NCBI RefSeq assembly: GCF_023053635.1
Contig: NC_086178.1
Coordinates: forward strand, 91,806,226 to 91,870,225
DNA length: 64,000 nucleotides
Origin: Elgaria multicarinata webbii
Taxonomy: Eukaryota; Chordata; Lepidosauria; Squamata; Anguidae
Direction: 5' to 3'
Below, in pieces: positions 41,789-53,045 of the stretch. The translations under genes were made by a program, and so were the position numbers. The notes under the pieces are model-generated. The model made no database searches. It saw only the letters and a list, made by a program, of their open reading frames with translations, and was not told where the DNA came from. The first letter of the stretch is position 1, and each line of letters starts with the position of its first letter.

Positions 41789-42052
41789 TGAAAAAGATAT
41801 AGGACAAAAGAATTCATTTGGATATTTATTTATTACTTTCTTTCTTCTCTTTCATGCCTTAGGGATAAAAGATGATATCCACAACTACATGTATTAGAAA
41901 TTTGGAGGGGTGGCTTATACCCGAATTGAGATCCTCTGAATGACTTGTTGGGCAGGAGGTGATGGGGATGGAAAAAAAAGTTTTTTAAAACTACATGTTA
42001 GTAGAGGGAAATAGTTTGTCATACATTTGTCATAAGTACAATTTCTCTACAG

Positions 42053-42567
42053 CAGGAGTCCCCAAACTTTTGGAACTCGTGGTCAGATGTAGGAATTTAA
42101 GAAACGACTGTGGGCACCATCACAAAATGGTCCCAACTGAGGATGTGGTTAGTCACATAATGGCTGATGTGGGGGCCTGGCTAATGAGTGGAGTGGGGAG
42201 AGAAAGAGCAAGACTCCAAGGGGGAAGTATAAGCTGAAGAGGTGGGGGAAATAGCGAGGCTAGAGGTTGGGAGGGGACAAAACAGTGAGGTAAAGAGGTG
42301 AGAAGAGAAATAGCAAAGCTAGAGGCTGGGATGGAGGCGGAAACAGGAAGACCAAGGGGTAGAAAGAGAACAATAATAAACAGTGAGCAAAAGAGGTGCA
42401 GAGGGATAGAAATTGCAAAGCTACAAAGGGAGAGAAAGAAGACTGCCGAAACAATTTCTAAGGCTTTTTTTTTTAATTAAACCCATTTTTTTTTAGGGGA
42501 CAGGAAGTGGAGAGAGCTTCCTGGGCACCCTTGGAGGTCCTCACAGGTGCCACATCGGGGACCCCTG
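42053..42567. mobile_element. hAT (Charlie-like) non-autonomous element, 515 bp
   Basis: The left end CAGGAGTCCCCAAACTTTT and the right end GGGGACCCCTG are inverted, and match the CAGNGGTCCCC style of hAT-Charlie ends. The flanks CTCTACAG (42,045-42,052) and CTCTGCAG (42,568-42,575) agree at seven of eight bases. The interior is purine-rich (GAGAAAGAGCAAGACTCC; repeated AGAGGTG(G/A)G words) with no transposase. Confidence 0.85.
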
Positions 42568-43185
42568 CTCTGCAGGGCATGCGTTGTTTCCCGCATGTTC
42601 TGCATTGTCTTGCCGAGAGATTTTTGCAGGGGGAGAGAGATGATGCATCCACGTCTTTCTGTTTTCATTTCGGGTGTCCCTTTCCTATTGTTTATATGGC
42701 AGGGCTGGGCACCTTTGCTCCTAAGGCACTGTGTTTTTGACCCAGAGATGTCTGCCAGGGAGGCCACTGGCCCTGCCTCTGGCTCTTGGCTCGCCCAGTC
42801 CCAGGAGAAGCCTCTGTGGCCAGGGCTGCAGCGTAAATCCACGTCGGCATCACCTCCCCCCCAGGCCATCTGCCGTCCACCTTCGCTCCTCTCGGGAGAC
42901 TTGGCCTATGCGTGGGCACAAACCTGCAGCTGAAGAGGACTAACGCGGGAGCTCTTAATGTGGTGGCCGGAAGTTCCAGTGTGAAGCTGAAAGATTAAAA
43001 TGGGGGGGGGGGGGAGAGGATAAATGGGATGGAGGAAGAGTGCGGGGGCAGAGGAGGCTTAGCCTTTAATTCTGGGTTTCTTGCAGTCTGGCTCGCATCA
43101 CCCCCATTTTACTGGGCTACTTTAATCTTCTGTGCTTTTCTCCCCACACCGGCCTTTCACTGTCGGATAGAGCAAGTCCTTTAGG
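42568..43185. other. No exon; GC-richer 42,700-42,960
   Basis: Overlapping frames of up to 130 codons on both strands reflect base composition. A G-run lies at 43,003-43,014. No splice sites or protein features are convincing. Confidence 0.3.
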
Positions 43186-43505
43186 GCGCAATCATACGCA
43201 TGTTTAGAGAGAGAAAAGGCCTCCGACTCCCAGCCTCCGGAGCCCACACTTCTCGTGAGCTCCCGGTGTGACAGGTTGGCTTCGTGCCCCAACAGCTGCT
43301 TCAGGAGGACGCTCAGCTCCTCAGCACTTCAGCTCCCTGTTATTAGCAGCGTTCATTACAAACGTGTCTATAGGCACTTTTAATTACACATTATTACATG
43401 AATGTTGTAAAGATAGTATAGACAAGCCTTTTCCCCCAGCCTGGCGTCCTCCAGATGTGTGGGCTCTGACTCCCATCAGTCGCACGCCGGCTAGAGTAGC
43501 TCTCT
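43186..43505. repeat. Q-type left part and P-type left part
   Basis: The Q fragment is at 43,186-43,262 (GCGCAATCATACGCATGTTT, CTCCGACTCCCAGCCTCCGG). The P fragment is at about 43,430-43,490 (CCCAGCCTGGCGTCCTCCAG, CTGACTCCCATCAGTCGC). Confidence 0.6.
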
Positions 43506-44249
43506 ACAGGAGCAAGTTGGGGGACGTGTTATCCAGCTGTACCGGGTGACTAGATGGTTTGAAAGTTTTGATCGTGCCAAAGTTATGATTTGATATCTTC
43601 TGAGTGCAGAACCTTTACATAAAAAGAATCCCATAAAACTTGTGGGATTTTTCATTGAACAAAGAAACACTCTATTATCTAGGCCAGAGAGGAGTTTGGG
43701 CAAATCATATAAGAGAGTGAAATATGAAAAATGGCAAGTCTTATATGTGGGTTTTCCCGGCCTTTCCCACATGATCTCCACCTTGTCCTATTAATGCTTC
43801 CTGTACCCATTTTTTTTTCTGGCCCTCTGAAATCCACACACCCTGTCATTAAGTGTGACAAATGTCCGCTGGGTTTGATGTCATAGTCTCGGAACCTGCA
43901 CCCTTCTGCTGGGTCTCTCTGCTTCCTGGGTGTTCTGCCTTTGGGAATATCTGCCTTCTTTATCACTGCCAGGCTTAAAAAGAACCTTGCTGATCCTTTT
44001 CTAAATTGAGGCCAATCTTCTTTTGCCAAATTATGTCCTGATAGGCCTGCAGTGACCTACTTAAGTCAAGGAAAATATTAAAAATAAACTGCTTTCTTTG
44101 TTTGCCCCCTTGTCAATATTGCTGGAGTATTACAGTGAATTATGGACAACAGGAAGACAACAGAGAAGCATTATTAATTTGTAAAGGGCACAAATGCAAA
44201 ACAACTCTGAGAATCGCATAAGCTTATGACAGTGCTTCCTATAGATCAA
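43506..44249. other. No exon or recognised repeat
   Basis: Unassigned intronic sequence with chance minus-strand frames of 96 and 116 codons. Confidence 0.3.
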
Positions 44250-44362
44250 GGGTAGCAATTTGTGTTCTTCCAGATGTTGTTGGACTACAACTCCCTAGCT
44301 AGCATAGCCAGTAGTGAGGGATGATGGGAATTTCTGTCCGACATCATCTAGAGGGCCGCAAG
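44250..44362. repeat. P-type palindromic repeat
   Basis: CTTCCAGATGTTGTTGGACT, ACAACTCCCTAGCTAGC and GATGATGGGAATTTCTGTCC are the arms; the right end is AGAGGGCCGCAAGT. Confidence 0.7.
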
Positions 44363-46552
44363 TCCCCCCCACTCTATGGTGCAGAAGAAGCTATGCACAC
44401 TTGAAGGCTTGTACAATAAGACTTCACTTCTGTAGGATTATCTTGCTCCTCAAAACCTCAAGGGCACTCCAGAGAGGACATTTCAATGGAAGCTGTAGTT
44501 ATGGACAGTTCAGCCATTCACCAAGTCAGTGAGACTAAAGGGGTAAGAAGGATTCATTGCAGCCACAGCCTTTAAGCGTGATTATCTAGTTGCCTTGTTT
44601 TGATTACTTTAATGATTAAATACAGCAAGAACCTTCCCTTGCTGGCATATTGTAATGATAATTGCAAGTGGTTGATGCTGATGTTTGGTGCTATTTTTAC
44701 AAAAGCCATCCATTGGATCTTGGTTTCTTTTGAGAAAAAACCCCATAACCAGTTTCCTACTTATTAAGGGCACATGCTTCTAGAAATGAACAATTCATAA
44801 ATCTTCTGAATGGGTGGCAAGCATCAAAACAGGATGCAGGAGAGGATGCATATTGATTCCTTCACATATAGTGGCTGCTTCCCAATGGCTTAGTCCCATA
44901 AGACTCTGCTATATGTGTGAATGCTCCCGATTGTGTGGGTTTTCCCACCCACTCAACACCCCGCCAGAAAGAAGAGCCATGATGGGGTGGGAAACATCCG
45001 TATAAGTGCCCTTGGCCGTGTGCTGGTAATATTCACATGCATACTGTTGACCAATGGATAGGGTTGTAAAAACAGTTCTGTGTGGTTGAATATGTGTTTG
45101 GAGGAGGCCGAAGTGCATTTTTTGGATCAGAATTCTGCTTGGGTTTTATATGAGGAGGAGCTGAATTTCATTTTTTCATAGATGGCATAATCCCCATGAC
45201 TCACTTGGGCAAGATGCTGTCAGCGGACCTTCTTCCTCATTTCTGTCTCTTTTGCCGATTCACTCATCCATTCCCTCTGGGTTCGGTCTGCACCAAGGTA
45301 CAGAGGGAGAGTGTACGTGATGGATGAGCAAGTGAAGGAAGTTACTCTATTTCCTTGTCACTGCTTCAGTGCCATCACTACTGTTAGGCAGGGTGAGGTA
45401 GTCATCTGAGGTGGCAGTTGCTGGCAGCAGCAAGGTGTTCATGGAGAGAAGTATGCACCTTGCAGCCTACTCTGCACCCTATGTTAGCCTGCTGCCTTCG
45501 AGTTCAGTGGAGAACGTTGTCCCATCGTTAGTGTGGAAGACAGGTTCAACTGCCAGTCCAGTCAGCTTTTGTACATGAAATGGAATGGGGCGCCATCTTG
45601 TCCTTTGCGTCAGGCAGTAAAATGTCTTGGGCCAGCTCTGTACTGTTTCAATGCTCAGGGAGGGCAGGTAGAATAGGCTGTAACAGCAAGGAGGAGGAGG
45701 ATCTGGGCCAGGAGGCTCCAGAGGTTAATGGTGTGTGGGCCTCCGCAGTTCCCCACTTTGCCTACATCCGATGCACTGCCCTGACTGGCCAACTCTTCCA
45801 TGACACCACAGCAGTTAAGCCAGTGAAAACCAGATGAATTGTAATGTGCCCGCCTCCGTCAAATAAATTAGCCAAATATTCAGTGAAAGGTCAATACAGT
45901 GAACTTGGAGGGCCAGGAAATTTCAAGGCTGAAAACAACTTTGTTGTATGGGGAATTGATATGTAACTGGTGGTACTTCATAATTAGCTAGTATCATGAG
46001 GAGCAGCTGGGAAGGCTGGTTAAAATGCAGCGAGCTCAGTTGGGACAATAAACACGACTTCTGTCAATGATAGGGAGACAAAAATTCTGAACTCATTCCT
46101 TTGCCCCCATCTGCCGGCAGCTGAATTTATTCCACCCACTGAAATGGAATCAAAAAATCATTTTTGAGGTGGGGAGGTAGAACTTTGGATGGCAGTCGGA
46201 TTTGGGAGCTGGAAGCACAATTTAGAAGTAGCATACCAAGTTACACATTAGCTCTAAAACGCCTCTGGCAGGTTTGATTCCGTAAGCTGTGAAATAAGTT
46301 TGACAGCGCGCCTGTGCTGTCCATGTCTTTTCAGACGAGATCGACTTCTTTTGTCAGCAAATAACAAAACCACAGCGATGTAAAGGGAAGCTTTCTCTCC
46401 CAACTCGGCTGCTCAGAGCCTGATCTGATGCAGACCAAACGAAAGAAGAACTCTATAATTGATGAACCCTAGCCACCAGGAAAAGTTCCGTTCCTTTTCC
46501 AAAGGTGTGGAGTAAGGCACAAAGTAACTTTGGTGGACCTGTTGGCTTGAAG
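44363..46552. other. No exon or recognised repeat
   Basis: About 2.2 kb with low repeat density. No exon can be supported. A candidate stretch for conserved non-coding sequence, untestable here. Confidence 0.35.
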
Positions 46553-46905
46553 CAGTGGTGTGGAACCTCAGGACCAGGGGCCAAATCCAGCCTTCCTGGG
46601 GTCTCAGTCTGGCCCTCTGTGGTTCCCCAAATGAGCACAACCGTTCCCCCTGGTTTCACCCCCTTTCCCCCAACTACTGGCGCACTTCCCCCCCCCCCCA
46701 TTCTAAAAGGTTGAAATGCCTCTCCTAAGGCTTAGGTACTGGCAGGAAGAGCTTGAAGCTAAAATTGTGGCCCCTCCCCCTTTTGCCTTTGGTCTCAACC
46801 CTTTTATCTTTGGCTCCGCCCACCACTAGAATGCCCCTCCCCCAAGCATCTCCAAAATGGAATCCAATATTCGGGTGGAAAGAAGGTCTGTCCCCCTAGT
46901 TTAAA
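46553..46905. mobile_element. Probable hAT (Charlie-like) element, left end
   Basis: CAGTGGTGTGGAACCTCAGG fits a Charlie-type left terminus, followed by GGCCAAATCCAGCC and GGCCCTCTGTGG words common in such elements. I could not find a matching right end, so the limit is approximate and the copy may be 3'-truncated. Confidence 0.4.
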
Positions 46906-48209
46906 GGTAGGCGGCCTGCCAATTGCGTAGCAAGCATTTTTAATTGTATTTTTTATAATACAATAACTGGGTAGGGGGCAGTTACTTGCTAAAGAGCAAA
47001 AAGGGTATGCTGGCAAGAGGAGCTCTACAGGGTCCATGACTAGGTTGCCATTTCTCTCCTAGCCAGGCTGTAGCACAGAAAGCAAGCCTGGCCGAGAGAA
47101 AAGTGCCTGAGGCGACAGACAGTAGAGAGGCAAACTCTGAAAAGTGTGTGGGGGGAGTTCACACAACACACAAACACACACACACAACTCCTCCTCCTCC
47201 TCCTCGGCTAGACTTTCTTGTTGCTTTTGAAACTGGGCCGTCCATCCTCCTTCCTAAGTTTTACATGACTATACGTGACTGGGGTAGAATTGGGCTTAAA
47301 CAAAGAGGGCTGCGGCTGTCGTGCACCCTTGGGGTGGGGGAATGGATTGTCCTGGAATGAGTGGCAGCTTTTCCCTCTAAAAACCTGTCGGGAAGCAATT
47401 GCTGCTTGTCTTCTGCAGATGGTACCACCCCACCCCGTCCCCCGGAGTCTTCAGTAGGGGAACACACAGAGAGCTTCATCTGCTGGCATTTGTGCTACTT
47501 GTTTGAGTCTTAAAGCAGATAGAGGAGCGTGTCTCCATGCCCCCAGAAGGGACAGAATGCCCATAATCGTTACAAACTCACCATCAATCCAAGAACAAAA
47601 AGGCAGATTTCTAGTGCAGGGCGTGCTCGGGGTTTGTGTGTGTGTGTGTGCGCGTGCGTGTGTGTGTGTGTGTTGCTTCCCCCCCACACACACACACACA
47701 AGGGTCCTTTTCTTTCCTTCTTCCTCTTCTCGCATTCATACAACGAATACCGAAGCTGAAGGGATTGTTTCCTTGTGAAAGAGCGTAAAAATCTCATTTG
47801 GAGAAGTTTAATGCTTATTAGCCCCATCTGCCTCCAGGGCGACTGCCCGGTTTTCATTGGCGCAGAGGCCACCAAATGAGAAGAAGTCTAGACCTCCAAA
47901 GCCAGCACAGTCAGCAGACAGAAGCAACGGGCTGTGGCAGAGCGTTGGTTCGCACATAACAAGAAACCACCATGGGTGAATTTCCCTTTGGGGCTTCTTG
48001 CTGTGGTGCTTGCCACCATTTTGAAACTTCAGGCCAGAGTGGGGGAGCGCACTATGGCTTGTTATACATGAACCCAGCAAGGGTGAGTTACTAAAACAGG
48101 CTACAGGTTCTGAAATTCACCCACAGTGGCTTGCCATTACGTGTGAATCGAGTCAGAGACAGAGGATGTGTTTGGTGTGTGTTTTCTCCCTCTTGAGAGA
48201 GAAGAATTT
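46906..48209. other. No exon; (GT)n/(CA)n mirror at 47,636-47,700
   Basis: An interrupted (GT)n (47,636-47,671) is followed after about 14 bp by (CA)n (47,686-47,701). The two are reverse complements and can pair as a long imperfect hairpin. The rest is unassigned. Confidence 0.4.
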
Positions 48210-48711
48210 GGGCATGTCTAGATGGGGCGATATCCCGGGCATCGCCCCTGTGCGTCCACACGACGCACAGGGCATCCTGGGAGCAGGGAGGGAGGATCCC
48301 TCCCTTTCCCCAGGATATCGCCCTACCTTTTAATCCCAACTTTTCCCGCAGTCTTGGGATGATCCTGAGACTGCGGGACGTGTGGCCAGCTGTCCCGGTT
48401 TCGTCCCGGCTCCTTGTGAGTAACCGCGAGGAGCCTGGAACCAAGCACAGGGTGTGGAGCTCCTTAGGAGCTCCGTGCCCATCGGGGGTGGGGGGAGTGG
48501 GAGGTTTTTTGTTTTTGTTTTTTTTAAAAAACACTCCGTTTTCACTGGAGTGCTCTTGTGCTCTTTTTCAATTAAAAACAAAAAACAAAATGGCGGGCAC
48601 AACGTCCTCTTCCTCCCGGGATGTTGGGCACCGCATGTAGACTGAGGGGGAGGATCTCACGATCATCATATCGCGAGATCATCCCCTCCACCCCCCTCGT
48701 CTAGCCATGCC
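48210..48711. mobile_element. MITE, GGGCATG family, copy 3
   Basis: GGGCATGTCTAGATGGGGCG and CGTCTAGCCATGCC are the inverted ends. The interior order matches copy 1 closely: GATATCCCGGGCATCGCCC, CACACGACGCACAGGGCAT, TTTTTTTTAAAAAACACTCC, AAAATGGCGGGCACAACG and GGGGGAGGATCTCACGATC. The flanking duplication is unclear. It carries the YY1-like AAAATGGCGGGC at about 48,587. Confidence 0.75.
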
Positions 48712-48884
48712 TGAAGTTGTGGGCAGAAGATCTTGTAACTGTAGATAATAGGACATAATTATATAGATATTTGGATGTTAAGAGGCAGCTACTGGAAGGC
48801 AGGCCTTCTTGTTCGCCCAGGTATCTTTTTAGACGTTCACGAATGACCATACTGAAGATATTTCTACATAGATGGACATCATTT

Positions 48885-49050
48885 ATGGCATCCTTGCTTG
48901 ACCTGGGGCCCTCCAGATGTGTTGGACTACAACTCCCACTATCCCTACCACCACCACTTGATTGTGACCATGGAACACTTGATCATGTTGGCTGGGAGGA
49001 TGGTGAGGGTTGTAGTCCAAGACACCTGGAGGGCACCTGGTTAGGAAGGC
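48885..49050. repeat. P-type palindromic repeat, full length
   Basis: CTTGACCTGGGGCCCTCCAG, GATGTGTTGGACTACAACTC and, on the right, GAGGGTTGTAGTCCAAGACA and CCTGGAGGGCACCTGG. Confidence 0.8.
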
Positions 49051-49177
49051 AGGTTAATGGATAGAAAACATATTTTATTTATTATTTAATAGTATTGGTA
49101 TCCTGCCTTTCTGAGACCAACCAAGGTGCTTTACGAGAGATAAATTGCACTATAAATGACCACTGCCAGACATTACC

Positions 49178-49402
49178 TGTACCGTCCTAGATGTACCTGG
49201 GAGTAAGCCCTGTTGATCTTGGAGTTTACCTTTGGGGAAACATGTATAGTAGGATCACACAATTTCTCAGTCTTACTTATGGCGAAATCCTATGCCTGTT
49301 TAGTCAGAAAAAATAATCCTAAAACTTTCAGCATCCCTTTAGCCAGCCATGCTGGGAATTGTAGGACTTTTTTCTTGTCTAAGCATGCATAGGATTGCAC
49401 AC
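49178..49402. repeat. R-type then Q-type palindromic repeats
   Basis: R lies at 49,178-49,262 (CCTGGGAGTAAGCCCTGTTG). Q lies at 49,279-49,402 and is nearly complete: GCGAAATCCTATGCCTGTTT at the left and AGCATGCATAGGATTGCAC at the right, with CAGCCATGCTGGGAATTGTA between. Confidence 0.75.
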
Positions 49403-50389
49403 TTAATGTACTTAATATATTTAAGCCTACTAAACAACTGTGAGAAGATCTTGGAAATGAGTTTTGAAGTCTAAAATGCAATTTGCTTTGCTTTTCTGAT
49501 AACTGAAGAAATGGCTTGAGTCCCTCAACATTAAAAACAAAACACCCTATCAAGAAACAAATCAAAAGAACTTGTTGGTGGTATATGTGTTTTTAATTGA
49601 TTTATGTAAGATTTCATTAACTAAATCTCTGTTTAATGAATTGATATGTGTTGGGACTAATTTATTTATATTGTAATAGATGAATAAGTTTCCTCTTGAT
49701 GAGTTTGTTTGTAAGGTTGATAACTTTCTTATGAGAGAGACATTGATTTATGAACTTTCTAGTATTTAATAGTGATAATGGTAATAATCTATTATAGTAA
49801 GTTGACTTTTTAATTAAGTTGGTTAATCATTAGATATTTTATAAAACTATTTAAGGCTGATATTGCTTTAATATTGATTTTTAATAGCAAGAGGTTACTA
49901 TGTTCTGGGAATATTCCCTATTCAAGTTAATTTATTATAGCAGGCTTTTTGTTTATTTTTGGCAGGTAGTTCTAAATGTTAAGCATAGCAATTTGTAAAG
50001 AAGGTGATTTTATATAATTATCAATTAACTGAAGCCTTCGAGTTTATTATGCACGAGAGGAGGATTATATCTCACCTATATGTAGGTCTTGGTCTTACTC
50101 AAAAATTGACATATTTTATTACACCATCATTTAATTACAGGTATGGTGAAATGTGAGATCAAAGCGCACACATTTTCTGATCCTTCCCCATTAACATATG
50201 AGCTAGGATGAAACTCCCTACGTAAGAATAGGTTTGACAAATAGAATACTCTGCCCTTAATAGATTAGGAGGTGGTTATCAGCAAGGCATTTGTGAGGCG
50301 TATATTTTTATTTTGGTCTTGGCTTAAAGAAATAAGAGAGAAAATATAAGTGCATTAAGTTTAAGTTTTAAAAACTAGTAATTAAAGAT
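49403..50389. other. AT-rich, repeat-free stretch
   Basis: Nearly 1 kb of strongly AT-rich DNA (TTAATTAAGTTGGTTAATCA and similar) with no recognisable repeat or exon. It differs in composition from the surrounding intron. A conserved non-coding element or an old decayed LINE are both possible. Confidence 0.35.
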
Positions 50390-50738
50390 AGACATCCCAC
50401 TCCTATGCATGTTTACTCAGAAGTATAAAAAGTCCCACCGTGTTCAATGGGGATTACTCTGTAGTGAGTGGACAAAGGACTGCAACTTTGGACTATCAAT
50501 ATCCAGTGACAGGAGCCTAAGACATTTACAGAGAATTTATTTATTTATTTGTTAAGTTTTCCCAAGGAACTCAAGGCAGTTCCTCTTCTCCAATTTTATC
50601 CTCACGTCACTGAGGTAGTTTAGGCTGAGGGTGAGTGATTGGCCCAAAACCACTTAGTGAGCTTCATGGCTGAGTGGGAACTAGAACCTGGGTCTCTGCA
50701 GTCCCAGACCAACACTCTAACCACAACACCATACACCA
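50390..50738 (-). repeat. R-type repeat followed by reverse T-type SINE
   Basis: R lies at 50,390-50,485 (ACTCCTATGCATGTTTACTC). The SINE at 50,532-50,738 runs from (TTTA)n through TTTATCCTCACGTCACTGAG and CTTAGTGAGCTTCATGGC to the tRNA-like head CTAACCACAACACCATAC. Confidence 0.75.
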
Positions 50739-51421
50739 TGATGTCTTTGGAGTAAAACAAAATAGGATATGGGCGCACCATAGGCTGAAATACTTGGAGG
50801 GCCATAAAATACCCGTCCCTGCCCTAGAGCGATCCAATTTAGCATGTTGTGTTATATTTAGTAAACAGCAAACCTACAAAAGGTACCCCATGTTAATTTT
50901 TTGTCACAAGACACAAGTATTTGACCTGAAATATTTGACGGGGGTGGATTAAAGCATTTATAATGCAATTTGAATGTTATATTATGTAGGAAATTGTATT
51001 GGAATACTTGTAAAACAAAGAAACAAAGGTGCTGAAAACTGTTGAAACAAGAATTAATTTTAGAAATGTACATGATATGCTGGCAATCACTCATCTGTTT
51101 CAACAGAACCCAACTCTTTTCCACGAAGGTTGTTGGGGCACCTTCAGTTTTGTTGTCACTATTTATTAGTTCCATTTCACCCTGAGTCATATATATATTT
51201 CAGTGACATATATGTAGGCTAGGTATAATCACCTAAAAACATTAATTACAACTTTGAAACCACTATGCTTTCCTCATATTGTATTTACAATTGGCATACA
51301 TTCATTTTTTGCTAACGAACGTATGAAATGGAAAAATTTCGATGGGAAAATAACGTACTGGAATAAATTGCAGTCCACATCACTGGACGCCAGCAGTGTG
51401 CTCTCTCCTCACCCCCCCCCC
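50739..51421. other. No exon or recognised repeat
   Basis: Unassigned AT-rich sequence ending in a C-run (51,409-51,424). Confidence 0.3.
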
Positions 51422-51424
51422 CCC

Positions 51425-51662
51425 GGCCTATTCTACACCAAGCAGGATATTCCGCTATGGAAGCAGTATGAAAGCGGTACATAAAAGGCAGGAGCTATAC
51501 TACTGCTTTATAGCGGTATTGAAGTGCACTGACAACTGTTGGGGCCCATTGACACATACTGTGTACTGCTTTCATACCACTACATCCTGCTTGGTGTGGC
51601 TCCTGCCTTTTATATACAGCTTTCATACTGCTTTTAGTGTGTGATATTCTGCTTGATTAGCC
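51425..51662. mobile_element. Foldback MITE, TCTAATCTACACC family, copy 2
   Basis: GGCCTATTCTACACCAAGCA and TGATATTCTGCTTGATTAGC are the inverted ends. The inner words ACATAAAAGGCAGGAGCTAT and GGCTCCTGCCTTTTATAT mirror each other. GACAACTGTTGGGGCCC marks the centre, as in copy 1. C-runs at both ends blur the exact limits. Confidence 0.8.
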
Positions 51663-52844
51663 CCCCCCCCTCTTACACACACACACACACACACACTTAT
51701 GCCAGGCCCCATGAGCTACTGAGCTCCAAAATGATTATTTACCTTTTCTGTGTCTCTCCCATTACCTTTCTCTTTGCTTTGGCCCCATTAGACACTTCTT
51801 GGAACCACATAAGGTGCGGGTGAGAAAGAACCAGGGAGAGAGCTCTTAGGCTTTCACTCTTCCTGGTGAATAACCAAACCTTCTCATGATAAGTGATTTG
51901 TTGTGTTTTTTTTAATTTTTATCATCTCTAAGCCATACAGAAAACAAAAGTCTTAGTTGTCATAAAATAACGCCTGCATCTCCCCCACCCCACCCTACCT
52001 CCCATAGATCACTTCAATGGAGTATTGTGTTAAAGTTCAAGGTGCAGGTAATGGGAGGGTGGGGGGATAAACACGGAGCTGAGCCAAGAATTTTTGCTTT
52101 ATTATTAAAGCAGGAGACAGAAATCCTGGGACTTTGTTCTCTAGCAGGACTTTCATTCCATTGTATCTAGTGGCTGCTGGAGGCATCAACATCTGCTCTT
52201 AAAGATGAATGGAAGCACTGCAACTGAGATGGAGCAGCATTGTGGAAGGCAGCGGTGAGGCCAAGAGGAGGCATTATTGGACCCCCACTGTTCATCTTTG
52301 GAGCCTCCTGGTCCTGCTGCTGTTCTTCCTCCTCTTTGCTGCCATTGCTTGTTCATCAGCCTTCCCTAGTCATGCAAGCAATGACAAGAGCGAGGGGATG
52401 GAACAGCATCCTCTACTTCCCTTGAGCTCTCTGTCTGGGCAATTGAATATACAGGAGCAAGGGGGAGTAGACGTGTGAATGAGCTATGGACTCAGAGGTG
52501 TGGAGGAGGTAGGCCTGCTCAGGAAGGGGAGGGCACTGAAAGTATCTTGCCGAAGGGTCCACCTAAAAACCTAGAGCTGAAACTGAGGGAAGGTCTGGAA
52601 CAAGGAAGATGTCTGTTAATGGAATTCGTTGCCACTTTAAGCAAACTGATGGGTACTTGTATTTTCACCTGACCAGGCTTGGTGGTCTCTCCCATTGAGG
52701 AGTGGTTTAATCCATCGATGTGTATATGTTAACAGATCTATGGATATGATGTTAAATTCAATTACATGCGTGGGAATTTGGAGCGACACAATAGCTAGCC
52801 TTGGAGCTGAGTTCCATTATAGTGATTAGGCCGCTTTCCACAAA
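51663..52844. other. No exon; short (CA)n at 51,675-51,697
   Basis: Frames at 52,209-52,478 and 52,240-52,425 include hydrophobic runs (TGCTGTTCTTCCTCCTC), but no start, splice or domain evidence supports an exon. Confidence 0.3.
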
Positions 52845-53045
52845 CTAGTGCTCTCCAGGTCTGTTGGACTACAGTGCTCATTATCCCCATGATGGGAGTT
52901 GTCCAGCACACCCAGAGAGAACCAGGTTGGGTAAGGTTGGCTTAGAGTGTTGGGTTTGGATGTGGGAAACTTTGGTTCTATTCCCTGCTCTGCTATGAAA
53001 CTCAATAGGTGGCTCTGGGCAAGACACAGTCACTCAGCAGAGCAA
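52845..53045. repeat. P-type repeat followed by T-type SINE fragment
   Basis: P: CTCTCCAGGTCTGTTGGACT and CCAGAGAGAACCAGGTTGGG (52,850-52,930). The SINE fragment (52,936-53,045, plus orientation) reads TTGGCTTAGAGTGTTGG, then TTCTATTCCCTGCTCTGC and GGGCAAGACACAGTCACTC. Confidence 0.6.

Noticed and set aside
52209-52478. Frame with a Leu/Phe-rich segment resembling a membrane anchor
   Set aside because: The hydrophobic run comes from a CTG/TTC-rich stretch. There is no acceptor upstream or donor downstream that would make it an exon of the gene starting at 24,139.
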